Source: Candidatus Thorarchaeota archaeon (GTDB lineage Archaea > Asgardarchaeota > Thorarchaeia > Thorarchaeales > Thorarchaeaceae). Taken from it: 64,000 bases of DNA. Position numbers and translations under genes: made by a program. Below are positions 15,868 through 24,465 of this stretch, one piece after another. The stretch's first letter is position 1, and every line of letters starts with the position of its first letter. The stretch spans positions 1 to 64,000 of the forward strand of contig DXJO01000052.1 of the NCBI GenBank assembly GCA_019057475.1. The letters run 5' to 3'. The notes beneath the pieces are model-generated. The model did not search any database. It had not been told where the DNA came from and saw nothing but the letters and a program-made list of their open reading frames with translations.

Positions 15868-18159
15868 ATGGTCAATCGAGAACTACACGACTCATGGCAC
15901 ACGAGAGTCAACGCTTTAAAGGGGCCACCATTGACGACAGAATACAGCTATAACACAGGAGAAGTGAGCTTGAGCATAGATAGTCTATCAACCATTCCGG
16001 GAGTAGGCGAGAAGGTCAGGAAGGCTCTCACAGACCATTTTGGTAGTGAAGCAATCGCTCTCAAGGTCATTCTAGACTCACGTGTAGACCTTGTGGCGGC
16101 TGTGCCAGGAATTGGCTCAAGACAAGCAGTGAATATCGTGAAAGGTGCCTTTGAGGCTGAGTTCGGCGTGAGTGCAAACACGATTCTTCGCAGTGCTGAT
16201 ATGCGCAAGATATTCGATCAGGTGCTCGGAATAATCCGTGGATACGCTAAGACGAGCTATGGCAAGGACAAGCTACTCCTCTATTTTCCGCTGCCTCCAG
16301 AAAAAATCGATGTTATTCGTGAGCGGCAAGAGTATTTTGCAGATGCTGCAGAGATTGCTCGCAATCTCACTCAAGAGTCGATCGATTCGCTCGGAACTCT
16401 CCTAGGCAATGTGCGTGGCCTGTACAGAAGAATAAAACCTAGGAGGCTTGAGGGCAGGGTCATTATCACGAACGACGACAAGGTTTTTGATGCACTGATA
16501 AACGAGCGAGTAGACAGATGGTGCCCGGTCTATGTTCTATCCGAGGGCGAGAGTGGAGCAGACTATGCCAAAGGCTACGACTTGGTGCTCTTCATATCAC
16601 CATTCGGCGTACTCGATGACTCATTGGACATGTTTGACAATGTTGAGATGCTTGGCAAGGACTGGACCGTTGACAAACTCCTGCCCGAAAGAACAGTCAG
16701 TTTCTATTCAAGAAACTACAAAGTCATCGATGCTGCATGCAAACTTGCTGAAACTTTCAATACTCTTCCAGACAACGAATCCATGAAGAGGTTCAGGGAC
16801 AGTCTTGATTTCGAGGATCTCTCCAAGGTGAGCGAGATTCTGGAGAACCTTCAGGAGGATGGAGGTATTACTGAGGGGATGGACTCCGAACTGGATAGAT
16901 TCAGAAAGGCAGTCAAGACCTTCCCGACTGCTGTTGCTGAAATAGAGTCATGGCTGAATGAAGAGATTAGGACAAGAATCACGAAGAGCGAGATCAAGCT
17001 TGGTGGTCAACAAATTATCAATATACTGCAGTCTGCAGATATGGAAGGAGCAGAGGGAAGTGCTCTGCGGAATATGCTGCCCGCAGAGATCATCGAAACA
17101 TTCACGGCAAGCGTGCAAGAAGCCGAGGACAGGCTTGTTCAGATGCTTGGGCTTAGCATAAAAGAGGCCGATTGGACTACAGGAGTAGTCAGCGAGGAAA
17201 TCGCACTTCCGGTGAAGATGGTTCCAACTCAGATTAACACCCTTGAGGATCGGCTCAGACGAATCTATGCAGACAAGCAATTCGTCATCATCAAGAAAAT
17301 TGCGTCGCAGCTTGATGAGCTCAAAGAAACAGTGACCAATGCTGTGCAGACTTTGCTTGAGTTTGATTTGTTCCTAGCAGTTGGATCGTTTGCTAAGGAC
17401 TATAACCTCCAAACTCCAGATCTATCATTGGACTACGAGGGCGTTGGCATCCAAGGGGCCAGTAATGTATTCCTTGTTGAGAGTATGCTGAAGGGCAGAC
17501 ATGGCAAAGTGCAGCCAATTGATTACACCATAGGAAAGACGCCTTTCCAACCGGCTGGAACCCACGGCGAAAATTGTGTCATTCTCTCAGGAGCCAATAG
17601 CGGTGGCAAGACCACGACAATACAGACGCTTGCTCAAATCGTGGCGATGGCACAGACCGGCTTTCCCGTGCCAGCGAGGGAAGCTAATATTCGTGTATTT
17701 GAGGAACTCTACTTCTTCTACAAGAGTCGCGGCGTAGTCAATGCGGGCGCTTTTGAAACGACACTGAAACAGTTCGCAGAGATCGTTGTGTCTACCAAGT
17801 CGAAGATAGTTCTTTTCGATGAAATTGAAGCAATAACAGAACCCGGAAGCGCTGCCAATGTCATTGCCGGCTTGGTTGAGATATTGCAGAGCGACCCAAA
17901 GAGCTGCACAGTTATCTGTAGCCATATGGCAAAGGAAGTCCGGGAATCTACAAACGTGCCCATGAGGATTGATGGCATTGAGGCGAAGGGCCTCGATGAG
18001 AACTTGGAACTCATTGTTGATAGGACGCCCCGCTTTGGTCATCTTGCCAGGAGCACCCCGGAACTCATAGTCGAACGGCTCACAAAGATGGCCAAGGGGA
18101 AGAAACAAGAGGTCTACGCGAAGATATTAGAGAATTTAACGCGAGAACGGTCCAATTAG
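15868..18159 (+). CDS. MutS2-like ATPase with N-terminal helix-hairpin-helix
   Basis: 763-residue MutS-family DNA-binding ATPase. The N-terminus has tandem helix-hairpin-helix motifs (TIPGVGEKVRKAL and AVPGIGSRQAVNI at about 40-95). A long helical core follows, then the ABC-type ATPase: Walker A GANSGGKT at 575-582, Walker B KIVLFDEI at about 645-652 and the ABC-MutS segment. No Smr nuclease domain is present at the C-terminus, unlike bacterial MutS2, so a role in recombination control or ribosome quality control cannot be assigned. A strong AGGAGGT lies ten bases before the ATG. Confidence 0.85.
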   Translation: MVNRELHDSWHTRVNALKGPPLTTEYSYNTGEVSLSIDSLSTIPGVGEKVRKALTDHFGSEAIALKVILDSRVDLVAAVPGIGSRQAVNIVKGAFEAEFGVSANTILRSADMRKIFDQVLGIIRGYAKTSYGKDKLLLYFPLPPEKIDVIRERQEYFADAAEIARNLTQESIDSLGTLLGNVRGLYRRIKPRRLEGRVIITNDDKVFDALINERVDRWCPVYVLSEGESGADYAKGYDLVLFISPFGVLDDSLDMFDNVEMLGKDWTVDKLLPERTVSFYSRNYKVIDAACKLAETFNTLPDNESMKRFRDSLDFEDLSKVSEILENLQEDGGITEGMDSELDRFRKAVKTFPTAVAEIESWLNEEIRTRITKSEIKLGGQQIINILQSADMEGAEGSALRNMLPAEIIETFTASVQEAEDRLVQMLGLSIKEADWTTGVVSEEIALPVKMVPTQINTLEDRLRRIYADKQFVIIKKIASQLDELKETVTNAVQTLLEFDLFLAVGSFAKDYNLQTPDLSLDYEGVGIQGASNVFLVESMLKGRHGKVQPIDYTIGKTPFQPAGTHGENCVILSGANSGGKTTTIQTLAQIVAMAQTGFPVPAREANIRVFEELYFFYKSRGVVNAGAFETTLKQFAEIVVSTKSKIVLFDEIEAITEPGSAANVIAGLVEILQSDPKSCTVICSHMAKEVRESTNVPMRIDGIEAKGLDENLELIVDRTPRFGHLARSTPELIVERLTKMAKGKKQEVYAKILENLTRERSN

Positions 18160-18166
18160 GTTGCAA

Positions 18167-18772
18167 ATGATGGAAACCGTGAAGGTTGGGATAAAAACGC
18201 AGAAAGTTCTGGTCTTTGGCGACACACATATGCCGACTCGAACGGACTCGATACCCGCCAGCTTCTATGAGCAAATAAAACAGACACAGTACAATTTAGC
18301 ACTAGTGACTGGTGACCTAGTACGCGAGCAGGCAATGAGAGCAGCCCTTCCTCCCCTGCCTAAGTGCTACATCGTCAAAGGCAATATGGACTACGGCCAC
18401 GACTACAGATTCCACGAGCAACTGCAAATCGAGGGCCTGAACGTTCTCCTGCTTCATGGCACGCAACTACGGCCAAGGGGTGGCATCAAACAATTTCATG
18501 AAATACTCTGCCGCGTAGGCGCAGACATCGGCATTCATGGCCATACTCACAAGCCCACGATTGACCTCTATGAGGGCAAGCTGATGATTAACCCCGGCAC
18601 AATCTCAGGTGCCACAGGCGGCTGGAGGGGACGTGATGATGCCAGTTTTGTCGAACTTGAGATATCCAGCAGCGATGTGAGAGTGATTCTCTACAACACC
18701 GATTGGCACTTGGTGAAGAAATCGGAGCTGCTATTCCACAAGAGGAATGGCGACATGTTTCGTTCAGAGTAA
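18167..18772 (+). CDS. YfcE/MJ0936-family metallophosphoesterase
   Basis: Small calcineurin-like phosphoesterase. The two-metal ligand motifs are in order: GDTH (about residue 18), GD (VTGDLV), GNMD, an HG pair in LLLHGTQ, and GHTH near 125. Substrate unknown; relatives hydrolyse phosphodiesters in vitro. Start among TTG 18161, ATG 18167 and ATG 18170 is unresolved. It follows the MutS2-like gene by seven bases, so the two are likely co-transcribed. Confidence 0.88.
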   Translation: MMETVKVGIKTQKVLVFGDTHMPTRTDSIPASFYEQIKQTQYNLALVTGDLVREQAMRAALPPLPKCYIVKGNMDYGHDYRFHEQLQIEGLNVLLLHGTQLRPRGGIKQFHEILCRVGADIGIHGHTHKPTIDLYEGKLMINPGTISGATGGWRGRDDASFVELEISSSDVRVILYNTDWHLVKKSELLFHKRNGDMFRSE

Positions 18773-18793
18773 CGGACAACGATCCATACGATT

Positions 18794-19459
18794 TCAAGCT
18801 GCAGGTCCCCACGGGTCAGGACTGAGAAGCTGCACATAGACTTTCACCAGTATCCGCGTGGCTTCTACACTTGCTCTCCGCATTGTAGCATCATCGAGTT
18901 GGGTTGAACCGCCACCTTTCTTCGAGAACATACTCCGGAGCCTACTCATGATTGCGCCTCCCGAGTCGCTAGGTCTGGATATGGCAGCAGTCTTAATCTC
19001 CTCTTCTGGGTCAATGTCCCGCATGAACTTCAGCTCAGAGAAGAACTCAGACAGTGTTCGTTTGACTGCCTTCTTTGGGGGTGTATCCTCCGGTAGGACT
19101 GAGGCCAAATCTAGGGTTTGTTTTCTGAGACGACGCGATATAATGGACTGAACGGTTTCAGCGAACAATCTATTGGTTCCTGAGGCAATGCCTATTCCGA
19201 TCATGAGCATGCGTATCCTGTCAAGGTATAGTCCTGCATCGCTTCCCTTGATTTCCTTGTGGCTCATGGACGCTCGCCAGTCGTCATAGACTTCTCTGAC
19301 CTTGCGAATATCCTCTTCATGTTCACCCAGCTTGCTCAGTTCCTCTGGTGGAATGATTGGGCACCAGAGCATGGGAATCAAATCGCTGTCAGTATCTTGC
19401 GGCGACATAGTCGTTTGTAGGACATCCTCTGTATTATTCCTTAGCTGTATCACTACCAC
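18794..19459 (-). CDS. Uncharacterised alpha-helical protein
   Basis: A 221-residue protein I do not recognise. It is predicted mostly helical, with a middle region rich in charged residues, a low-complexity Gly/Ser/Lys linker (SKKGGGS near 175) and no signal peptide, membrane segment or cysteine cluster. It is convergent with the phosphoesterase gene. The start could be the internal ATG giving MSPQDTDSD (residue 18). It keeps a full-length frame with normal composition, so it is probably a real gene. Confidence 0.55.
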   Translation of the reverse strand: MVVIQLRNNTEDVLQTTMSPQDTDSDLIPMLWCPIIPPEELSKLGEHEEDIRKVREVYDDWRASMSHKEIKGSDAGLYLDRIRMLMIGIGIASGTNRLFAETVQSIISRRLRKQTLDLASVLPEDTPPKKAVKRTLSEFFSELKFMRDIDPEEEIKTAAISRPSDSGGAIMSRLRSMFSKKGGGSTQLDDATMRRASVEATRILVKVYVQLLSPDPWGPAA

Positions 19460-19570
19460 AGCTCGAATTGCTGGAAAATCCAGTATTGCAGGACCAAACT
19501 AATGGCTCTGCGCAGGCAGTCTCTTTCAAATAGGGAGCGGGGATAAACCGGAGTGCCGGTTGTGATTCCT

Positions 19571-19849
19571 ATGCCGAAGTACAATGTGAAGATAGAAGTA
19601 ATTGACATTCTTGGTGAAGGAAAATGCTCCATGGATCAGAAGATTGGAGATGTCTACAGATATCCTGAAGACAGGGGCAAGATGTGCCCGACTTCGTTCT
19701 GCATCATGTGGCCAATGATACTGGTCATGCTATCAGGAGGGAACTTCGACGGTTTTGAAGATGATGGGAATAGTACGACGGTAGGCTGTAGTGACTATAG
19801 CCATCAAGTGGTATACAAAATCACCCGGAATGCGATACCAGATTCGTAG
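19571..19849 (+). CDS. TIGR04076 family protein
   Basis: Small protein of 92 residues from the ATG at 19571. It matches the TIGR04076 pattern: a beta strand with an early GKCSMDQKIGDVY, then FCIMWP, a GGNFDGF stretch and a C-terminal CSDYSHQVVYKI (usually CPDxxxxVxF). The conserved cysteines suggest metal or redox chemistry, but no function is established. A GTG at 19553 is an alternative start. A tRNA gene on the opposite strand follows directly. Confidence 0.75.
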   Translation: MPKYNVKIEVIDILGEGKCSMDQKIGDVYRYPEDRGKMCPTSFCIMWPMILVMLSGGNFDGFEDDGNSTTVGCSDYSHQVVYKITRNAIPDS

Positions 19850-19882
19850 CAGAAGGAGGAGCGCCGCCGGGAGGGCTCGAAC

Positions 19883-19912
19883 CTTTAGCCGTCCGTCACG
19901 AAGTGTAACGAA
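19883..19912 (-). other. tRNA-Asn intron 2 (T-stem)
   Basis: About 30 bases interrupting the T-stem after position 52. It folds as a nine-base-pair helix (GTTCGTTAC/GTGACGGAC, with one or two wobble pairs) closed by the five-base loop ACTTC. The same loop closes the intron of the CAU tRNA at 24243-24272. The 3' bulge is larger than the strict motif, so the boundary could shift by one base. Confidence 0.7.
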
Positions 19913-19927
19913 CTCCGACCAACAACT

Positions 19928-19958
19928 GTCTAACGGCAGAGAACAAATCTCTTACCGA
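19928..19958 (-). other. tRNA-Asn intron 1 (position 37/38)
   Basis: 31-base intron after the base following the GUU anticodon. The inner stem uses CGG/CCG and AGAG/CTCT. The flanking three-base bulges put both cuts after the second bulge base, the normal cleavage position of archaeal tRNA splicing endonuclease. Boundaries are inferred from restored base pairing. Confidence 0.75.
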
Positions 19959-20062
19959 TAACAGGCTGTCGCTCTACCAACTGAGCCACGGCGGCACATG
20001 TTGTGGTCGCCTCCTCCTTGTGGTGGTAATATTAAGATTGCTGTCCCACGCCCTTCGACGAT

Positions 20063-20824
20063 TCACCCAAACACGTTATCCAGAATCATCATGAGTATGA
20101 ATCCTGCCATGAGTCCGATTGTCGCAACTCGCGCAAAGCCGCCAGAATGGCTTTCAGGCACTATCTCATCACTCACTACGAATATCATTGCGCCAGCAGC
20201 GAAGGCTAGGCCATAGGGGAGCAAGAACTGTGCGAATGTGACAACAGAAACTCCGAGAAGGCCTCCGATTGGCTCGACAAGGCCAGTGAGCAGTGCAATA
20301 CCCCCAGCCTTCCACTTTGAATATCCTTCTCTAACAAGTGGAGCAGCTACTGCAAGCCCCTCCGGGATGTTCTGAAGCCCGATTGCTATAGCGATTGCGA
20401 TCCCTGTGCCCATGTCTTCTGCTCCAAATGCAACACCAACTGCAAGCCCCTCAGGGAAGTTGTGGATTGTTATTGCGATAACAAAAAGCCAGATACGTGA
20501 CATCGCAGAGGGAGGGCCCTCAGGTCCCGTTTCGAAGTGCTCATGTGGAATGAACTTATCCGCGACATGAACGAAGAAACCACCAAGTGCAAAGCCTAGG
20601 GCAACAACCCAGACCCCTCCTAGTGGATGTGCCAGTGCCGGTACGAGTAAGCTGAATGCAGAGGCTGCAAGCATCACTCCCGCAGCAAATCCAAGCATGA
20701 TGTCCAGAGTCCTTCGACTAGGCTTGCCACCTATTAGAACTGGAATTGCACCCAGTCCTGTTGCGGCGCCTGCTAGAAGACTTGCTAATACTCCCATTGT
20801 GACGACGTCGGATATCAGCTGCAT
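20063..20824 (-). CDS. ZIP family metal transporter
   Basis: Integral membrane divalent-metal transporter, 253 residues with about eight transmembrane helices. The two ZIP signature helices carry the metal-site motifs HNFPEG (121-126) and QNIPEG (151-156). A His-containing cytosolic loop (IPHEHFET, about 92-99) lies between helices 3 and 4, as is usual. Substrate is probably zinc or iron. It is a single gene with no linked regulator. Confidence 0.93.
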   Translation of the reverse strand: MQLISDVVTMGVLASLLAGAATGLGAIPVLIGGKPSRRTLDIMLGFAAGVMLAASAFSLLVPALAHPLGGVWVVALGFALGGFFVHVADKFIPHEHFETGPEGPPSAMSRIWLFVIAITIHNFPEGLAVGVAFGAEDMGTGIAIAIAIGLQNIPEGLAVAAPLVREGYSKWKAGGIALLTGLVEPIGGLLGVSVVTFAQFLLPYGLAFAAGAMIFVVSDEIVPESHSGGFARVATIGLMAGFILMMILDNVFG

Positions 20825-20908
20825 CTGAACTGCTCCTATGTAGATGTAGAGTGGTGTGAATGTGGTATAAGACCCTTGCTAAAGGAGATAGAAGAATGTG
20901 GGCATCTA

Positions 20909-23023
20909 TTATGGTATTCGCCCTCGTCTTTCTGCAATGGTGAGTACCCCAATAAAACCGATGACTGTCCCTACCATTGAACATACAAAGATGAAAACGA
21001 CTTCTGCAACTAGGTCTCTTGAGATTATAGTGTCATTGGGCAATGGAGTTGTTTCTACCACTTCTGCAATCTCCCAGATTCCGTAGAATCCTCCAGCCCT
21101 ATATATCATACCAGAAGTGAAGTTGACTAGCAAGTCCCCTGGCTCTTGGTACACAGCAGAATGATACCTGCCGGTGAAGGCCGTTGGAACTGCAATATTC
21201 AAGATAGGAGTTATGGACCCATCGACACATACTCTATACTTCATGACATACGAAGCATTGGCTGTATATAGTAAATCATCCTCCACACACATAACATCTG
21301 CGAGAAGAGTTGTCTTCGCAATAAGCTCAGGTGGCGGCATATCTGACCAATCTAGGAACAGTCTGAACACAGACAACTCCTGACCATCCAATACAAACAG
21401 GCTATCATTGCTTACTCTTAGCATAATGAGGTCTGTAGAGAAGTCCATGTTGAACGAAGCCCACTTCAATGTGCTGAGGTTAATTAAGAGCAGGTCGCTT
21501 GTACTCGCGGCGCAGTATAGATCTCCATTGCATTCATGATGCGAGAACCAAGAACTAGAAGCGCCATCGATTTTCAATACTAGCTCTTTCTCGAGGGAAA
21601 CAACCGACTCATTTCCAGAATCAACAATCTTCCATCTCCACAGAGTCGCTGAACGCCTACCCCCGCGAACTCTATAGATAGAGTCGCCATAAGCCTGATA
21701 TTCAGAACCTGGGTGAGTCAGTTCGTAATTGCCATGAACTGGAGGAAGGTTCAATCGTTCCTGTACAGGCTCGTAGAATGGCATCGGTTCGAACCCCTCA
21801 AAAAAGAAGGCATGCGAATCAACTACTTTGATGTCCTCAATGTACCCAACTACAGGTATGGCTGAGTGAACCACTGGATAGCCCCAAGTGTGAGCCATTG
21901 TCACAATGGGGTCTCTCACAGACGGAGCAAATGCTAGGTCCGAAATGTAACCACGGAAGCAGAGATTCTGAACTAGATTGGGGGCCAATGTGTCTATACT
22001 CCAGATGTCGACGAAATTTGAACCCATTCCTGCGATTGCGAGATCAGTATTGAAAATTCTCCTGTACGAGAGAAATCCAGAATAGCGGTCCTCATCAAAG
22101 ACCCTTACTATTGAGATATCGTGTGAATCCGTTGTGTTCAATACGATAAAACCGCTGACACATTCCGGATTGTTCAGACAAGTTGTACGGAGATACAGAT
22201 ACTTGGAATTCCAAGACACGCAAGAACCCGCCATGCCGTGTTGGAGGAATGCCCTCCTTTGAGAGCCAGTACCATCCAGCACCTCCGACAGGTCGGTTAT
22301 CTCGAAGTGAAGCTCCAGGAAATCATCCCAACCCCACCACGCGAGAAGTGGTCCATTAAGCTTGAACCAGTTCGGGAAGGGGTACAATGAAACCCACCTT
22401 ATGACATACGGATTATACGGGTTGGAGAGATTCCATACGTTGAAGCTCCAGTTGAAGTTGGTAATGACATAGCAGGAATCAACAGAGAAGTCGCTCCCGA
22501 GAAGCTCATTGGCCGGCACAAGGTTCTCGTTTGCAATTGCGACAATCTGGATGTTTCCAGTTTCCTCGTTCTTCACGCAGATGAATCCATCGCCAAACTC
22601 AGGTTGGGTCCATGCAGTACCGTTCGTGAAGTGGTCCAAGAGTTCAAGAGAACCGGTTTCATCGATTCGAAGTAGAATTAAGCCCTGTGACTGGCAAGTC
22701 CCCACCAATAGTCCGTCTTCGGAAGCTACCAGCTCAACGATGAAGGCAGGCAGCTGAAACCCTCTGACTTGGTCAGTGCCCCTAGTTCTCACTTCAATCA
22801 CGTTGCCGAGAGCCAGTAGAACCCAGTCGTCCAACAGAACCACGCTAGACGGTTGCCCCGCAACACGATCTATAACCTCTAACTTTGATTCATCGATATC
22901 GTTCTGTGGCGTGAATGTGTCCCCGCTTTGGATGATAGAGGCAGCTGAGAGCATTCCAAACATGGAGAAGACAAGCATGGTTGCGACTAGGAATGCAACC
23001 ACTTCTAGCCGCAGCTGCCTCAT
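20909..23023 (-). CDS. Secreted membrane-anchored beta-propeller-like protein
   Basis: 704 residues. It has an N-terminal signal/anchor helix (about 8-28), a long extracellular region of repeated beta strands with many Trp, Tyr and Asn (propeller-like repeats of about 45-60 residues, my reading), and a C-terminal membrane helix at about 672-695 followed by a short Arg-rich tail. This is the layout of a cell-surface protein with its bulk outside. No catalytic motif is evident. Family not recognised. Confidence 0.7.
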   Translation of the reverse strand: MRQLRLEVVAFLVATMLVFSMFGMLSAASIIQSGDTFTPQNDIDESKLEVIDRVAGQPSSVVLLDDWVLLALGNVIEVRTRGTDQVRGFQLPAFIVELVASEDGLLVGTCQSQGLILLRIDETGSLELLDHFTNGTAWTQPEFGDGFICVKNEETGNIQIVAIANENLVPANELLGSDFSVDSCYVITNFNWSFNVWNLSNPYNPYVIRWVSLYPFPNWFKLNGPLLAWWGWDDFLELHFEITDLSEVLDGTGSQRRAFLQHGMAGSCVSWNSKYLYLRTTCLNNPECVSGFIVLNTTDSHDISIVRVFDEDRYSGFLSYRRIFNTDLAIAGMGSNFVDIWSIDTLAPNLVQNLCFRGYISDLAFAPSVRDPIVTMAHTWGYPVVHSAIPVVGYIEDIKVVDSHAFFFEGFEPMPFYEPVQERLNLPPVHGNYELTHPGSEYQAYGDSIYRVRGGRRSATLWRWKIVDSGNESVVSLEKELVLKIDGASSSWFSHHECNGDLYCAASTSDLLLINLSTLKWASFNMDFSTDLIMLRVSNDSLFVLDGQELSVFRLFLDWSDMPPPELIAKTTLLADVMCVEDDLLYTANASYVMKYRVCVDGSITPILNIAVPTAFTGRYHSAVYQEPGDLLVNFTSGMIYRAGGFYGIWEIAEVVETTPLPNDTIISRDLVAEVVFIFVCSMVGTVIGFIGVLTIAERRGRIP

Positions 23024-23281
23024 CGCAGATAATCACATCCTAACGCAATATGGAATGGGGGATTATGGAACCTTCGATAATAGCATTCTTGTGTGCATAT
23101 TCAAATCCGAAAAGACTTCTGCCTAAACGATAGTGAGCCCGGCGAGATTTGAAAGCTTCTCAACACCTCAATCAATGATGGCCTAAGCCATGGACCTACT
23201 TCTAAGATACTCTATTAACTCTTCAACAAGTTCAAATATTCCAGAGGGGATTTTGTCCTTTGAGATTCTTCAACAACTTGA

Positions 23282-24061
23282 CTATTTTGGATATCCCGGT
23301 CTTGTTTCATTTCCTCTCGACGAAACAGGCCATTTGTATTCCTCTTTTTGAAAGTCAGTTGGAGTATGACAATTATGACACAGAGTAGTAAGTAACTGAT
23401 CTGGATAGTCACTTGGGTCATTTCCCTCATAAATCCAGTCCGCTAGTTTCTTCACATGGTGGACTCCCATTAGGGGAACCTCATCTCTGTGGAATCCACA
23501 ACCTTGACAAGTATGATTGTTTCTCTTTTGAATCTCTTTCGATTTTCTCCTCCATTCTCCAGTGTTTCTATAGGCTGCAGCCAAATCTATTGCTTTTTGG
23601 TACCAACCGGGATTCTTTGGATTTGATGCAAAGTCACGCCATGTTTTACCATCCTTGGTCTGAGGTTCATCTTTTCGCCCAATTCCTCTCTTAGTGTCTG
23701 AAATTTTCTTCCTTGTTTGCGCTGAAATCTCATGTCCTTTGAGTCTTTGACTGTGAAATGCTGCTTGACATCGTTTGCCACAGAAAGCATATTCACTCTT
23801 TTTCTTGCGCCCAGTTCTTACCGGAAAATGGTCATCACAGTTACCACACTTATACCACAACAGTGAGGATTTATTTCGTCCTCCCCTAAAATTGCGAATA
23901 GGAGGGAGTGGAATCACCTTGACTGGACCTGTTGGTGCCCGTTTGGGAAGAATGATAGGTACTGCTCTCTTCTTCTCCTTTTTGCAAATGATTCTCCTTT
24001 TCCTGTCTTTTGGTGGATATTTGTCATAGTAAGGATTCTCACTGCTAGATCCTCCTGACAA
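23282..24061 (-). CDS. HNH endonuclease with NUMOD3-like and zinc-finger motifs
   Basis: 259 residues. Lysine-rich N-terminus (1-60). A zinc-finger-like C72/C75/C94/C98. A NUMOD3-like DNA-binding segment, LKGHEISAQTRKKISDTKRG, from about 108. A C-terminal HNH nuclease with C185/C188, HH at 201-202 and the LCHNCH motif at 227-232. NUMOD3 plus HNH is the architecture of homing-type endonucleases. The gene stands alone, 147 bases downstream of a CAU tRNA that carries a non-canonical intron, on the same strand. It may be a free-standing homing or selfish nuclease rather than a host gene; that is inference. The GGSSSEN N-terminus makes the exact start uncertain. Confidence 0.8.
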   Translation of the reverse strand: MSGGSSSENPYYDKYPPKDRKRRIICKKEKKRAVPIILPKRAPTGPVKVIPLPPIRNFRGGRNKSSLLWYKCGNCDDHFPVRTGRKKKSEYAFCGKRCQAAFHSQRLKGHEISAQTRKKISDTKRGIGRKDEPQTKDGKTWRDFASNPKNPGWYQKAIDLAAAYRNTGEWRRKSKEIQKRNNHTCQGCGFHRDEVPLMGVHHVKKLADWIYEGNDPSDYPDQLLTTLCHNCHTPTDFQKEEYKWPVSSRGNETRPGYPK

Positions 24062-24208
24062 GGGTCAATCCTCCAGCTTCGGAAACCCCTTACTCCACTC
24101 CTGCATCTCGTTTCTCCTGCAAGGTTTCTTTTCTCACATTTAGTTGAATTTGTTATCTTTTGTACTCCTACAACTAATAAAAGTGCGAAAAGACAGAAGG
24201 GATTCTTA

Positions 24209-24315
24209 TGGTGGGCCCGGGGCGATTTGAACGCCCGACCGCTCCCCTGCCCAATGGAAGTCATTGGACATACAGGTTATGAGCCTGGTGCTCTACCAAG
24301 CTGAGCTACGGGCCC
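24209..24315 (-). tRNA. tRNA with CAU anticodon (Ile2 or elongator Met), intron-containing
   Basis: Acceptor GGGCCCG (24315-24309) pairs with 24219-24213; discriminator A at 24212; CCA is encoded (24211-24209). Anticodon CAT at 24281-24279 in an intact loop. The stem CCAGG (24288-24284) pairs with CCTG (24276-24273) plus G at 24242, so 30 bases (24272-24243) are an intron between positions 42 and 43. The mature RNA is 74 nt plus CCA. The acceptor stem is like archaeal tRNA-Ile, so this is plausibly tRNA-Ile2, whose C34 is modified to agmatidine; elongator Met is the alternative. It lacks the three G-C pairs expected in an initiator. Confidence 0.85.
24243..24272 (-). other. Non-canonical intron in CAU tRNA (position 42/43)
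   Basis: 30 bases that fold as TGTCCAATG/CATTGGGCA (nine pairs, one wobble) around the loop ACTTC. Removing them restores the last anticodon-stem pair and a five-base variable region. Length, stem size and loop match intron 2 of tRNA-Asn. The flanking bulges do not fit the strict motif, so boundaries carry some doubt. Confidence 0.7.
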
Positions 24316-24465
24316 TTGCCGCAAGGCCTGTGCAATTCCTTTGGGATATTAACATTGCGAAATCTGGATGACTGCATACTACTATGGTTGGTAGGTATGT
24401 AGCCCGGAACCCTTTGAAATAGATATTCGACTTAGTGGATTGCAAGTGAACTTCTACCTTAGGTT

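Larger units (their letters stand above)
19862..19995 (-). tRNA. tRNA-Asn(GUU) with two introns
   Basis: Acceptor strands are 19995-19989 and 19869-19863, with discriminator G at 19862 as in tRNA-Asn. No CCA is encoded. The D arm is 19986-19971. The anticodon GTT is at 19962-19960. The anticodon stem (19969-19965) pairs only with 19926-19922, so 31 bases (19958-19928) are an intron at the canonical 37/38 site. It forms a bulge-helix-bulge geometry with three-base bulges TAT and ACA and one central mismatch. The T-stem GGAGG/CCTCC is formed only if about 30 further bases (19912-19883, or shifted by one) are removed, giving a T-stem intron near 52/53. The mature RNA would be 73 nt with a standard fold. 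Confidence 0.88.

Noticed and set aside
23215-23430. 71-residue minus-strand reading frame overlapping the HNH gene
   Set aside because: It overlaps the end of the HNH gene in another frame and has no protein-like features; a shadow.
24209-24315. Initiator tRNA-Met
   Set aside because: The gene starts with a G1-C72 pair and its anticodon stem lacks the three consecutive G-C pairs of initiators.
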